NCBI RefSeq assembly: GCF_039839375.1
Contig: NZ_JBDOQU010000003.1
Span: 1 to 64,000, forward strand
Direction of reading: 5' to 3'
Source: JBDOQU01 sp039839375
GTDB lineage: Bacteria; Pseudomonadota; Alphaproteobacteria; DSM-16000; Inquilinaceae
DNA length: 64,000 bases
Position numbers and translations under genes: made by a program. This document shows, one piece after another, positions 16,393 to 24,903 of this stretch. How positions within the stretch are numbered: the first letter of the stretch is position 1; each line of letters begins with the position of its first letter. The notes beneath the pieces are model-generated. The model saw nothing but the letters and a program-made list of their open reading frames with translations. It was not told where the DNA came from and searched no databases.

Positions 16393-17043
16393 CTATTTGA
16401 ATGCGGAGCGCGTCGTCTCCCGCCACTGGCGGAAATCCAGGACGAAGCCGAAGGCGGTGAGGCTTTCCCAGATCGCCGGGACGCCGCGGATGATGCAGAG
16501 CGCGACCGACACCAGGACAAGGCCGTAGCCGACCGGCTGGACGATGCCGGAAATCTGGGCCCAGAGATCGGGCCACAGCGCCGGCCAGGGCTGGAAGAAG
16601 AACAGCCAGGCGAACGCGATCGCCTTCACCGTGCCGTAGAAGCCGCGCATGAACCGGCCGGCGACCAGGAAGCGGCCAAGGGGAGAGCGCATCATGCCGA
16701 ACGCCGTCTGGTGGCCCTCGCTGGCCGCCGCGAAGCGCAGCGCGTCGACCGTCGTTCCCCGCACCAGGAAGACGATGGCGACCCAGATGGGCACCAGCCC
16801 CAGATGGGCCAGCACCACCCACAGCACCAGCTCGACCACCCGGTCGATGGCGATGTCGAAGACGGAGCCGAAATTGGAGGATTCGCCGCGCTTCCGGGCG
16901 ACATAGCCGTCCAGCCCGTCCAGCGCGATGATGAAGATCAGTAGCGGCGCATTGAAAAGCTGCCAGCCCGGCGCGCCCCGATAGGCCAGCCAGATCAGCG
17001 GAAACAGGAGGACGAACCGGAAGAGCGTTATGCAATTGGCCAT
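16393..17043 (-). CDS. CDP-alcohol phosphatidyltransferase
   Basis: 216 residues, integral membrane. The complete family signature D-x2-D-G-x2-A-R-x8-G-x3-D-x3-D is visible (DGLDGYVARKRGESSNFG then SVFDIAIDR), so the metal and CMP-binding site is intact. About six hydrophobic helices surround it. The enzyme transfers a phosphatidyl or similar group from a CDP-linked donor to an alcohol; the acceptor cannot be read from the sequence. The ATG at 17043 begins MANCITLFRF, the usual start just before the first helix. It is divergent from the PBP gene, with 278 bp between in which no further gene was seen. Confidence 0.88.
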   Translation of the reverse strand: MANCITLFRFVLLFPLIWLAYRGAPGWQLFNAPLLIFIIALDGLDGYVARKRGESSNFGSVFDIAIDRVVELVLWVVLAHLGLVPIWVAIVFLVRGTTVDALRFAAASEGHQTAFGMMRSPLGRFLVAGRFMRGFYGTVKAIAFAWLFFFQPWPALWPDLWAQISGIVQPVGYGLVLVSVALCIIRGVPAIWESLTAFGFVLDFRQWRETTRSAFK

Positions 17044-17321
17044 GATCAGCGACCCCCCGCGACGACGGCGCTCAAGGACAGAGGCGTCGCGCCGCTTTCC
17101 CCTACCGCCTGTCAACGGCCGGGCCGGCTCAATGTTCCCGGGTCCAAATTCCCGAAGCCGGTCGCCGGTCGTGCAGAACGTACCCGTAGAGTAAGGCCTT
17201 TCGCGGCGCGATTGTCACGATGAAAACGACTCCGAGCGCCTCTTGGCGATGCGCAGCGTTATCTTCAAAAAGCCCGATTTGTTCTTGAATCCGCTGGAAT
17301 TGTAGCGGATGACGATAGGTC

Positions 17322-19400
17322 ATGACGTCACGCCTGAGCGCCGGAAACAGATCCCGTCCTTCCGCCCGGCCGGCCAGGAAGGCCGCCAAGGAAGCCAAAC
17401 CCGCCCGCCGTTCGAATCGTGGCGGCGCGGGTGGCGGTTCCGGTCGCGGGCGGCGTCGCACCCCAGCCCGGTCACGACCACGCCGCTTCGGCTGGCGGGC
17501 CGTCGGCAAATGGTCGGCGCTGGCGGCGGTCTGGGGCGGCGTCTTCATGTTCGGGGTGCTGGCCTGGTTCGCCTATGACCTGCCGCCCATCGACGATGTC
17601 GCCATGCCGGAACGCCGGCCGGCCGTCACCGTGCTGGCCCAGGACGGATCGACCATCGCCCGATATGGCGACCTGACCGGCGACACCGTCCGCGTGGATG
17701 AGATGCCGGACCATCTGGTGCAGGCGGTGCTGGCGATCGAGGACCGGCGCTTCTACAGCCATTTCGGCCTGGACCCGCTCGGCCTCGCCCGCGCGGCGGT
17801 GGCCAATTTCCGCGCCGGCAGGGTCGTCCAGGGCGGCTCCACGATCACCCAGCAGCTCGCCAAGATCCTGTTCCTGACGCCGGAGCGCACCTACCGGCGC
17901 AAGGTGCAGGAGGCGATGCTGGCCGTCTGGCTGGAAGCGAACTACACCAAGGACGAGATCCTGTCGGCCTATATGAACCGGGTCTATCTGGGTGCGGGGA
18001 CCTACGGCTTCGACGCTGCGGCCAAGGCCTATTTCGGCGTGCCTGCCTCGGCCGTCAATCTGCGGCAGGGGGCGATCCTTGCCGGCCTCCTGAAGGCTCC
18101 GTCGCGCTATTCCCCGGCTTCCTCTCCCCTGCTCGCGCGCCAGCGCAGCGAACTTGTCCTGACCGCGATGGTCGATGCCGGCTATGTGACGCGGGAGGAT
18201 CTGGCGCGGCTGGACGACATCCCGCCGGTGCCCCGCCGCCGTCCCGGCGCGGGCCAGGGCGGCCGGTATTTCGGCAACTGGATCGCCGACGCGGTGCCCG
18301 ACTATGTCGGGTCGACGGCCGGCGACGTGCGGGTGGCGACGACGCTCGACCGCGAACTCCAGGTGCTGGCCGAACGCGTGGTGGCGGAGCATCTCGCCCG
18401 ATCGGGCGAGGAGGGGCGGGTCGGTCAGGCGGCGCTGGTCGCGCTCTCCCATGACGGGTCCGTGGTCGCCATGGTCGGCGGACGGTCCTATGACCAGAGC
18501 CAGTTCAATCGCGCCGTGCAGGCGCGCCGCCAGCCCGGTTCCGCCTTCAAGCCCTTCGTCTATCTCGCCGCGCTGGAACAGGGGCTGCGGCCCTACGAAT
18601 CGGTGCTCGACGCGCCGATCGACATCAGTGGCTATTCGCCGGAGAACTATGGCGGCGGCTATCTGGGCCCGATCACCGCGACCGAGGCGCTGGCCCGATC
18701 GGCCAACACGGCGGCCGTCCGGGTGCTGGAGAGGGCGGGCGTCGGCAATGTCATCGACGTGGCAAAACGGCTCGGCATTTCCTCTCCGCTGGGCGAGGAT
18801 CTGTCGCTGGCGCTGGGCACCAGCGAGGTCACCCTTCTGGAACTGACCGGCGCCTATGCTGGCCTTGCCCGCGGCGGGCAGGCTGTCTGGCCCCATGCGA
18901 TCGAAACCATCACCGACCGTTCCGGCGAAATGATCTATCAGCGGCAGGGCGACGGTCCGGGGGAGACGGTGCGCCCCTGGCATGTCTCCGAACTGAACCG
19001 GATGATGTCGGCGGTGCTGGACATCGGCACCGGACGGGCGGCCGAGATAGGCCGTCCGGCGGCGGGCAAGACGGGCACGACCCAGAACTACCGCGACGCC
19101 TGGTTCCTCGGCTACACGGCCGACTACACGGTCGGCGTCTGGGTCGGCAATGATGACGGCCAGCCGATGAACCGCGTCACCGGCGGCGGCCTGCCGGCGC
19201 GCATCTGGCATGATTTCATGGTCGCGGCCCATGAGGGCCTGCCGCCGCGCCCGATACCGGGGCTGGAGACGCCCGTCCAGCCGCCGGACATCCCGATGGC
19301 GTCGGCCGCCTCAGCTGCGATCCCGGTTTCAACCCAGCCCGCCTCCGGCCGCGACGAAGGCGGCTTCGCTGCGCTGTTGCGGGACCTTCTGGGGAACTGA
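17322..19400 (+). CDS. Class A penicillin-binding protein (PBP1A family)
   Basis: 692 residues. A basic cytoplasmic tail (1-58) with many Arg, one membrane anchor (~62-84), a GT51 glycosyltransferase domain with catalytic Glu140 in IEDRRFYSHFG and QGGSTITQQLAK, and a transpeptidase domain with Ser407-x-x-Lys410 (GSAFKPF), SANTAA and Lys583-Thr-Gly. It polymerises and cross-links peptidoglycan in the periplasm. It is compact for the class, lacking the large OB-type insert of long PBP1A proteins. The C-terminal 60 residues are Pro/Ser/Ala-rich. It stands alone; the MmcQ/YjbR gene follows 40 bp later. Confidence 0.95.
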   Translation: MTSRLSAGNRSRPSARPARKAAKEAKPARRSNRGGAGGGSGRGRRRTPARSRPRRFGWRAVGKWSALAAVWGGVFMFGVLAWFAYDLPPIDDVAMPERRPAVTVLAQDGSTIARYGDLTGDTVRVDEMPDHLVQAVLAIEDRRFYSHFGLDPLGLARAAVANFRAGRVVQGGSTITQQLAKILFLTPERTYRRKVQEAMLAVWLEANYTKDEILSAYMNRVYLGAGTYGFDAAAKAYFGVPASAVNLRQGAILAGLLKAPSRYSPASSPLLARQRSELVLTAMVDAGYVTREDLARLDDIPPVPRRRPGAGQGGRYFGNWIADAVPDYVGSTAGDVRVATTLDRELQVLAERVVAEHLARSGEEGRVGQAALVALSHDGSVVAMVGGRSYDQSQFNRAVQARRQPGSAFKPFVYLAALEQGLRPYESVLDAPIDISGYSPENYGGGYLGPITATEALARSANTAAVRVLERAGVGNVIDVAKRLGISSPLGEDLSLALGTSEVTLLELTGAYAGLARGGQAVWPHAIETITDRSGEMIYQRQGDGPGETVRPWHVSELNRMMSAVLDIGTGRAAEIGRPAAGKTGTTQNYRDAWFLGYTADYTVGVWVGNDDGQPMNRVTGGGLPARIWHDFMVAAHEGLPPRPIPGLETPVQPPDIPMASAASAAIPVSTQPASGRDEGGFAALLRDLLGN

Positions 19401-19440
19401 CGCCGGAGATTGTTCGAGCCAGCCGCGTTGAGGCGAATTC

Positions 19441-19803
19441 ATGACCTACGACGAGTTCAACGCAGTCTGCGGAGCGCTACCGGCCACCACCTATGTGATG
19501 CAGTGGGGTGGCTCCCACGTCTGGAAAGTCGGAGGCAAGGTTTTCGCGATCGGCGGCTGGCAGGACCAGGAAGCCAGCTTCACTTTCAAGGTCAGCGACA
19601 TTTCCTACGAGGTGCTGACCGCCCAGCCCGGATTGCGCCCGGCTCCCTACCTTGCATCGCGGGGGATGAAGTGGGTCCAGCACTACGCGACGCCCGGCCT
19701 GTCGAACGCTGAACTCTGCGACTACATCCGTCAGTCGCACGTGATAGTTTCCCGCGGGCTTTCGAAGAAGAGGCGGTCGGAACTCGGGCTGGCGATGGCG
19801 TGA
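19441..19803 (+). CDS. MmcQ/YjbR family protein
   Basis: 120 residues with the family pattern: N-terminal TYDEFNAVCGALPATTYVMQWGGSHVWKVGGKVFAIG, central FKVSDISYEVLTAQPGLRPAPYLASRGMKWVQ and a C-terminal helix pair ending in VSRGLSKKRRSELG. These small proteins have a double-wing fold resembling DNA-binding proteins, but DNA binding is not established for most. GAGGCGAATTC precedes the start. It may be read through from the PBP gene. Confidence 0.85.
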   Translation: MTYDEFNAVCGALPATTYVMQWGGSHVWKVGGKVFAIGGWQDQEASFTFKVSDISYEVLTAQPGLRPAPYLASRGMKWVQHYATPGLSNAELCDYIRQSHVIVSRGLSKKRRSELGLAMA

Positions 19804-19819
19804 GTTTAGCCGCTGGATC

Positions 19820-20668
19820 CTACACTCCCAGCCTCGACAGCGTCGCCTCGATGGGGCGGGCGTAGGACGCATCCCAATATCGGACATGTACCAGCAGCGG
19901 ATAGATGTTGTAGAGGTCGCGGCGCAGCTCGAAGAAATCCGGCGCCAGCGGCGCAAGCTCCCGATAGCGGTCGTAGAAGGCAGCGTCGAAGGTGCCGAAC
20001 AGGGTCGGATAGGCCAGATCCATCTCCGGATGGCCGTGATGGATCGCCGGATCGATCAGCCCGACGATCCGGCCGCCGCGATGCAGCACGTTGCCGGTCC
20101 ACAGATCGCCATGCAGCAGGGACGGGTGCGGCGGCTCATCGATATAGTGGTCGATCCGCGCCGCCAGCGCCTCCAGACGGTGGCGCAGCGCCGTCGTGAC
20201 CGTCCCTTCCCTGTGGCCCTCGATCGTCATGTGCAGCAGCCGGTGGTCGCGGAAGAATGGGACCCATTCATCCGATTGCGGGTTGGGCTGCGGCAATTGC
20301 CCGATGACGGTGTCGTAGGGATAGCCGAAACGGTTGCGGGGGACGGCATGGAAGGCGGCCATCAGGTCGGCTGCATGGCGCTGGGCCTCAGCGCCTGGCG
20401 GGCCGGGCTCATGAGGCAGGAACTCAAGAAGCAGCAGATCGTCCTCGCCATGCAGCACGGCCGGCAGCGGCAGGTCAGAAAGGCGCGCCAGATCGTCCAG
20501 CATCGCCCGTTCGATCGCCAGATGTCCGGCCCCGTGCTTGACCAGGACGGAATCGCCGCCGGCGAAATCCGCCCGCATCACCTGGACCGTCGATCCGCCC
20601 TGCAGCGGGACCAGCCGCACCGGCCGCCGACCCAGCGTGGCCTCCACCCGCTCGGCGAGATCGGTCAT
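19820..20668 (-). CDS. Fructosamine/ribulosamine 3-kinase family protein
   Basis: 282 residues of the FN3K/APH kinase fold: a short N-lobe with LVPLQGGSTVQVMRADF, SVLVKHG (ATP Lys), LLLEFLPHEP hinge, then the catalytic loop LLHGDLWTGNVL with HGD and Asn, and the metal motif LIDPAIHHGHPEMDLA. The family phosphorylates ketoamines on glycated proteins; bacterial members often prefer ribulosamines or erythrulosamines. The upstream LMW phosphatase overlaps its start by four bases, matching the reported phosphatase activity of LMW-PTP on ribulosamine-5-phosphates. A joint protein-deglycation role is inferred. Confidence 0.9.
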   Translation of the reverse strand: MTDLAERVEATLGRRPVRLVPLQGGSTVQVMRADFAGGDSVLVKHGAGHLAIERAMLDDLARLSDLPLPAVLHGEDDLLLLEFLPHEPGPPGAEAQRHAADLMAAFHAVPRNRFGYPYDTVIGQLPQPNPQSDEWVPFFRDHRLLHMTIEGHREGTVTTALRHRLEALAARIDHYIDEPPHPSLLHGDLWTGNVLHRGGRIVGLIDPAIHHGHPEMDLAYPTLFGTFDAAFYDRYRELAPLAPDFFELRRDLYNIYPLLVHVRYWDASYARPIEATLSRLGV

Positions 20669-21150
20669 CGGTGTGAAACGATTTCGCCACGGGTGATCGC
20701 CACCACGATGCCGTCGGCCCCGGCTTCGACCAAATCCAGCACCAGTTCGAAATCCGCCGCCTCGCCGTAATAGGGGTCGGGAACGTCCTGGAGTCCGCTT
20801 TCCGGCGCGAACTCGAGGAACCGACGCACCCGGCCCTTCGCCTCCGGCGGCGCGAGACGGGTGAGATCCCGTTCATGCTCCTGGTCCATGGCGAGGATCA
20901 GGTCGAATTCATCGAAATGGCTCGCCCCGACCTGCCGTGCCCGCAGCGCCGAAAGTTCGTAGCCCCGCGCCCGGGCGTGCTTCTGGGCGCGAGGGTCCGG
21001 CGGATCGCCGACATGGTAGCCACGGGTGCCGGCACTCAGCGTCTCGACCTTCTCCGAAAGGCCGGCCTCCGCCAGCTTGCGCCTCAGCACGCCTTCCGCG
21101 GTGGGTGAACGGCAGATGTTCCCGGTGCAGACGAACAGGATGCGGATCAT
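20665..21150 (-). CDS. Low-molecular-weight protein-tyrosine-phosphatase
   Basis: 161 residues with the LMW-PTP signature at the N-terminus, V-Cys8-T-G-N-I-C-Arg14-S, and the general-acid loop V-P-D-P-Y-Y. The second Cys (Cys13), often redox-protective, is present. It overlaps both neighbours by four bases: the DUF6314 gene upstream and the fructosamine-kinase homologue downstream, so the three are probably one transcript. Besides phosphotyrosine, some LMW-PTPs dephosphorylate protein-bound sugar phosphates, which fits the kinase partner. Confidence 0.93.
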   Translation of the reverse strand: MIRILFVCTGNICRSPTAEGVLRRKLAEAGLSEKVETLSAGTRGYHVGDPPDPRAQKHARARGYELSALRARQVGASHFDEFDLILAMDQEHERDLTRLAPPEAKGRVRRFLEFAPESGLQDVPDPYYGEAADFELVLDLVEAGADGIVVAITRGEIVSHR

Positions 21151-21653
21151 GGGGAGCCTTCTTCAGGGGGAGAGATCGCGGTCGCCCGCCGGAGCCGGCT
21201 GGCGATGAGGAGATGCTTGCGGGGCCCCCGGACGCGCCAGAGGACGATCCAGCAGTTCGGGGACCGGATCGACACCCTGCCCCGATAGAGATCGGGGCCG
21301 CAATCATGCCGTGGCCGGGCGACGCTTCCGATCGGCTCCAGCCGGTGGAAGGGCCGGCCGTCGCCGAAGAAGACCAGCGCCGATCCCGGCTCCGGGAAGC
21401 GGTAGAGATGGGTCTGGTGGGCGGGGCCGACATGGTCGCCGAAGGTGAGGGTGCCGGTCTCATCATAGCGCAGCCCTTCGCCGTCCGGGACGAATAGCCC
21501 GGTCCCCAGGAACCGGCCGTCGATTCTCAGCCGGCGGTCCCGGAACAGCCGGTCGATCGTCCAGCGCCCGGCCAGCCAGGCGGCCAAATCGGTGTGCGAA
21601 TCGACGCAGCGTGGCTGCGCGGGGGTGGGTGTCTGCGCTAATCTGTCCGGCAT
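21147..21653 (-). CDS. DUF6314 family protein
   Basis: About 168 residues. Recognisable pattern: LAGRWTIDRLFRDRRLRIDGRFLGTGLFVPDGEGLRYDETGTL, FFGDGRPFHRLE, H-D-C-G-P-D-L-Y-R-G and a closing W-x-V-x-G-P-R-K segment. This matches DUF6314, a lipocalin-like beta-barrel family of unknown function. The start at 21653 follows GGGGA; the frame opens at 21704, which would intrude on the divergent sirtuin promoter. It is first in the overlapping DUF6314-phosphatase-kinase unit. Confidence 0.75.
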   Translation of the reverse strand: MPDRLAQTPTPAQPRCVDSHTDLAAWLAGRWTIDRLFRDRRLRIDGRFLGTGLFVPDGEGLRYDETGTLTFGDHVGPAHQTHLYRFPEPGSALVFFGDGRPFHRLEPIGSVARPRHDCGPDLYRGRVSIRSPNCWIVLWRVRGPRKHLLIASRLRRATAISPPEEGSP

Positions 21654-21691
21654 TCCCCGACCATAGCAGCGGCTTGCTCTTGCATCTCCCC

Positions 21692-22426
21692 GTGGATTTC
21701 TCATTTCTCGACATTGGGCCGGATGATCCGATCGTCATCCTCACCGGGGCCGGCATCTCCAGGGAAAGCGGCCTCGACACCTTCCGCGATCCCGACGGCA
21801 TCTGGGCCCGGCACGATCTGGAGGAGGTGGCGACGCCGGAAGGATTCGCCCGGGACCCGAAGCTGGTCCACGCCTTCTACAATGCGAGGCGCCGCGGCCT
21901 GCTCGATCCCGTCATCCAGCCCAATGCCGCCCACCGCGCCCTGGCGCGGCTGGAGCGGGAATGGCCGGGAGGAACGATGCTGGTGACCCAGAACATCGAC
22001 GATCTGCACGGGCGCGCCGGCTCCCGCCCCGTCCATATGCATGGAGAACTCCTGAAGGCGCGGTGCGGCCGCTGCGAGGTCGTGACGCCGTGCGAGGGCG
22101 ACCTGTCGCCGGAGGATCGCTGCGCCGCCTGCGGCCAGACGGGCGGGATGCGGCCGGACGTGGTGTGGTTCGGGGAGATGCCGATGCATCTGGACCGCAT
22201 CTATCCGGCGCTGGGGGAATGCGGGCTGTTCCTTTCGATCGGCACGTCCGGGACCGTCTACCCGGCCGCCGGCTTTGTCCAGGAGGCTTCGGTCGCGGGC
22301 CGGGCATTGGCGGTCGAGCTCAATCTGGAGCCGTCGGTCGGCGCGACCCTTTTCGACCATGCCTTCACCGGCCCCGCGACCGCGCTGGTTCCGGCCTTCG
22401 TCGACGCACTGCTGGCCCGCCGATGA
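21692..22426 (+). CDS. Sir2-family NAD-dependent protein deacylase
   Basis: About 244 residues. NAD motif VILTGAGISRESGLDTFRD, TQNIDDLHGRAGS, catalytic His in HMHGE, and a C-x2-C ... C-x2-C zinc ribbon (CGRC, CAAC). HAFYNARRR contains the Tyr-x-x-Arg pair that lets class III sirtuins such as CobB/SIRT5 bind succinyl or malonyl lysine. The start is uncertain: GTG at 21692 is used; ATG at 21611 is open but crosses the divergent DUF6314 start. The stop overlaps the ATG of the UDG-family gene (ATGA). Confidence 0.9.
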   Translation: MDFSFLDIGPDDPIVILTGAGISRESGLDTFRDPDGIWARHDLEEVATPEGFARDPKLVHAFYNARRRGLLDPVIQPNAAHRALARLEREWPGGTMLVTQNIDDLHGRAGSRPVHMHGELLKARCGRCEVVTPCEGDLSPEDRCAACGQTGGMRPDVVWFGEMPMHLDRIYPALGECGLFLSIGTSGTVYPAAGFVQEASVAGRALAVELNLEPSVGATLFDHAFTGPATALVPAFVDALLARR

Positions 22427-23007
22427 ACCCGACGCTGGACGATATCGCCGCCGAGGCGCGCGCCTGCCGCGTCTGTGCGGAAAGCCTGCCGTTAGGCCCC
22501 CGGCCGGTGCTGCGCGTCGGCGCGGGCGCGCGGCTGTTGGTCATCGGCCAGGCGCCGGGGACACGCGTGCATGAAACCGGCATTCCCTGGAACGACCGCA
22601 GCGGCGACCGGCTGCGGGACTGGCTGGGCGTCGGCCGGGACGCCTTCTATGACGAATCGCGCATCGCCATCGTGCCGATGGGGCTGTGCTATCCGGGCGT
22701 CGACCGTAATGGCGGCGACCGGCCGCCACGCCCCGAATGCGCGCCGCTCTGGCATCCGCGCCTTCTGCCGCTGATGCCGTCGGTCGAACTGACACTGCTG
22801 ATCGGTAGCTATGCCCAGGCGCGCTATTTGGGCAGCGAGCGGGAGCGGACGATGACCGCCACGGTCGCCTCCTGGCGTCGCTACGCGCCCGCCTTCCTGC
22901 CGCTGCCCCATCCAAGCTGGCGGAACACGGCGTGGCTGAAGAAGAATCCCTGGTTCGCCGAAGATGTGTTGCCCTATCTCCGCGACCGGGTGGCCCGGCT
23001 GCTCTAG
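22423..23007 (+). CDS. Uracil-DNA glycosylase-superfamily protein
   Basis: 194 residues of the UDG fold. An N-terminal C-R-V-C pair precedes LLVIGQAPGTRVHETGIPWNDRSGDRLRDWLGV, the A-P-G active-site region of family 4/5-type enzymes. SYAQARYL and the closing PLPHPSWRN follow the H-P-S-pattern loop that contacts the minor groove. Only two of the four Cys expected for a typical family 4 Fe-S cluster are evident, so the exact class is open. It is translationally coupled to the sirtuin and convergent, with a four-base overlap, with the GDPD gene. Confidence 0.82.
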   Translation: MNPTLDDIAAEARACRVCAESLPLGPRPVLRVGAGARLLVIGQAPGTRVHETGIPWNDRSGDRLRDWLGVGRDAFYDESRIAIVPMGLCYPGVDRNGGDRPPRPECAPLWHPRLLPLMPSVELTLLIGSYAQARYLGSERERTMTATVASWRRYAPAFLPLPHPSWRNTAWLKKNPWFAEDVLPYLRDRVARLL

Positions 23008-23738
23008 ATTATCGGCAGGATAAGGTCCGGCACGTCGGTGATGATGCTGGAGACGCCGAGATCCAGCAGCACCCGCGCCCGGGCCGGATCGTTGACCGTG
23101 TAGGCCAGGACGGGAAGGCCGGTGTCGATATAGTCGGCCAGGGATTCCGGCGTCTCCCGCTCATGCCCGACATTCAGCGTCGCGGGCGTCAACCGCCGCA
23201 CATTCTCCCGCCAATCGTCCGGCCTGTCCCAGATCAGATAGCCGCGCGGCCAGTCGGGCGCGCTCAGGGTCGATTGCTCCAGGCTCGCCAGCGCGAAGGA
23301 GGAGATCAGCGGCGCGGGTTTGTCGGCCGGCCAGAGGGCGCGCGCTGTTTCCAGCACGATTCGCGCCGTCTCGATCTCGCGGCCGGGGCAGGGCTTGATC
23401 TCGATATTGACGGCGAGGCCGATTTCGAGCGCCAGCCGAAGCCCTTCCTCCAGCGTCGGAATCCTCTCTCCCGCGAACTCCGGTCCGAACCAGCCGCCGG
23501 CGTCGAGGGCGCGGAGCTCATCGACATCCATGTCGCGGACCGCGCCCGATCCGTCCGTCGTGCGGTCCACCGTCTCGTCATGGATCAGCACGGGCACGCC
23601 GTCGCGGCTCAGCTTCGCGTCGAATTCGATCATCGTCGCGCCCAGTTCCCGCGCTTTCCGGAAACCGGCCAACGTGTTCTCCGGCGCGCGCGCCATGGCG
23701 CCGCGATGTCCGATGATCTTGGGGAGTGTGAGCGTCAT
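23004..23738 (-). CDS. Glycerophosphodiester phosphodiesterase
   Basis: 244 residues. GDPD TIM-barrel enzyme hydrolysing glycerophosphodiesters to glycerol-3-phosphate and an alcohol. Motifs: IIGHRGAMARAPENTLAGF (catalytic His), MIEFDAKLSRDGVPVLIHDETVDRTTDGSG with the metal acidic residues and second His, and NIEIKPCPG. No signal peptide from the chosen ATG, so cytoplasmic (UgpQ-like rather than exported GlpQ). It could feed G3P from imported diesters taken up by the Ugp system encoded at 47.5-51.8 kb. Confidence 0.93.
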   Translation of the reverse strand: MTLTLPKIIGHRGAMARAPENTLAGFRKARELGATMIEFDAKLSRDGVPVLIHDETVDRTTDGSGAVRDMDVDELRALDAGGWFGPEFAGERIPTLEEGLRLALEIGLAVNIEIKPCPGREIETARIVLETARALWPADKPAPLISSFALASLEQSTLSAPDWPRGYLIWDRPDDWRENVRRLTPATLNVGHERETPESLADYIDTGLPVLAYTVNDPARARVLLDLGVSSIITDVPDLILPII

Positions 23739-23815
23739 GTGGGTGGCCAGTGGCGTTGGAAGAACACCGGCCTTGGTAGGCGACGCCGGAGCGCCCGGCA
23801 AGGGGAACTAAAGTT

Positions 23816-24280
23816 TCAGCTTTCCTGCTTGGCCGGCTTGCGGGCGGAGGGGCTGGCCTCTTTCGCCAGCCGGGTGACGGTCATCGCGCCGCGCGGCGGC
23901 TCTCCCCGCATCAGCCCGTCCAGGCGGGCCAGCAGGTCGCGCCCCCGGTCGGTCAGGGTGACGATCTTCCGCCGCCGTTCCCGCGGGTCTTCCTTCGCCT
24001 GGACCAGATCGTGCCCCGGCTTGCGGAAGGAATGCCATTCCGACAGGGCCGCGACGTTGCGGGAGGCGGAGCTCTGGGCGATGCCCAGACGCTCCGCCAG
24101 ATCTCGAATCGACAGCCCTTCATGCCGGGAAAGCGTCAGGAAGGAGAGGGCGTACTGGATCGGCATGTCGGGATCCAGCGTCCGCAGCTCCTCCAGCACA
24201 TCGATCAGCCTGTCGATCCGCTCCTCGTTGTCCAGGCGGCCGACGTTCTCAGCGGCCGTAGGCGCGTCCGCTCCGGTCAT
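23816..24280 (-). CDS. MarR-family transcriptional regulator
   Basis: 154 residues. The winged helix is clear: MPIQYALSFLTLSRHEGLSIRDLAERLGIAQSSASRNVAALSEW (recognition helix), then ERRRKIVTLTDRGRDLLARL forming the wing and dimer helix. A basic Lys/Ala tail ends the protein. The target is not evident. The start lies inside the 3' end of the small upstream gene (32-nt overlap) with GGAG nine bases upstream. No clear palindromic operator was found in the upstream region. Confidence 0.85.
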   Translation of the reverse strand: MTGADAPTAAENVGRLDNEERIDRLIDVLEELRTLDPDMPIQYALSFLTLSRHEGLSIRDLAERLGIAQSSASRNVAALSEWHSFRKPGHDLVQAKEDPRERRRKIVTLTDRGRDLLARLDGLMRGEPPRGAMTVTRLAKEASPSARKPAKQES

Positions 24281-24461
24281 CGGCCATGCTCCGAAGTCGC
24301 GGCGCCCAGGCGGCGGGCGTGTAGATCACGTTCAGCCGTCCTATCCACAGGATGATCTCCCGCCCATCGACAGCCAGGAGGAAGCGTCGGTCCGGTCGCG
24401 CCCATGTCGCATACTCAACGTAAAGCTGCCGGCCGCCGACGATCTTGATGAACCAGTTCAT
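24249..24461 (-). CDS. Small hypothetical protein upstream of the MarR regulator
   Basis: 70 residues: MNWFIKIVGGRQLYVEYATW, then R-R-F-L-L-A-V-D-G-R-E-I-I-L-W and a basic C-terminus. GGGGGAAGAC precedes the ATG. No domain is recognised. The alternating hydrophobic strands suggest a small beta-rich protein. The 3' end overlaps the MarR gene by 32 bp in another frame, which is unusual in length and leaves some doubt that both starts are right. Confidence 0.5.
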   Translation of the reverse strand: MNWFIKIVGGRQLYVEYATWARPDRRFLLAVDGREIILWIGRLNVIYTPAAWAPRLRSMADDRSGRAYGR

Positions 24462-24738
24462 GTCTTCCCCCGGATAAATGGGATCGTTTCTTGATTGGGT
24501 GAGAGGCAAGGTGTGCGATGGCCGGGCCGAAGCCCTTCTCGCGGACGGCGCTCGAGCGCTGGGTAGTGGAGGTCATCTCGCCTCTCCTCATCCGGGGTTA
24601 CGCCGCTAAAGGGCGCGGAAACGGGAAGCGGCTCGCGCTTCCCTTCGACATCAGAAGGCTTCCGATATCGGATAATTTAAGTCAACCGAAAAATCCGTGA
24701 CGGCCGGCCTGATCGTCCCTCCTCGCAGGATTGGGCCG

Positions 24739-24765
24739 ACATGGTTCGACGGGCTCACCATGAGG
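24739..24765. repeat. Family B intergenic repeat, half unit
   Basis: ACATGGTTCGACGGGCTC followed by ACCATGAGG, matching the right half of 40767-40829. Confidence 0.65.
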
Positions 24766-24775
24766 CTTTCTTGTT

Positions 24776-24892
24776 GGTCATTCCGGCCCCCGAGCCGGAA
24801 TCCATGGACCATGACCGCTTCACCGGCGGGATGAAGCCCAGCGGTGCCTCTATCGACACCGTATGGATGCTGGATCGAAGTCCAGCATGACG
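24776..24892. repeat. Family A paired hairpin repeat
   Basis: GTCAT, stem TCCGGC/GCCGGA, ATCCAT; spacer; ATGGAT, stem GCTGGA/TCCAGC, ATGAC. Confidence 0.8.
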
Positions 24893-24903
24893 ACAATTGC
24901 GCC

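Larger units (their letters stand above)
24462..24903. other. 442-bp intergenic stretch holding repeats only
   Basis: Between the small MarR-linked gene and the methyltransferase stop. It contains a half copy of family B (24739-24765) and a full family A pair (24776-24892). The first 250 bases show no convincing gene; open frames there lack similarity or codon-bias support. Confidence 0.6.

Noticed and set aside
17129..17548. 139-codon minus-strand frame in the gap before the PBP gene
   Set aside because: Mostly antisense to the PBP N-terminus; the remaining part has no similarity or ribosome site.
17472..19232. 586-codon minus-strand frame opposite the PBP gene
   Set aside because: No similarity, composition of an antisense shadow.
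22932..24494. 520-codon plus-strand frame across the GDPD and MarR genes
   Set aside because: Covers the antisense of two clear genes and has no domain.
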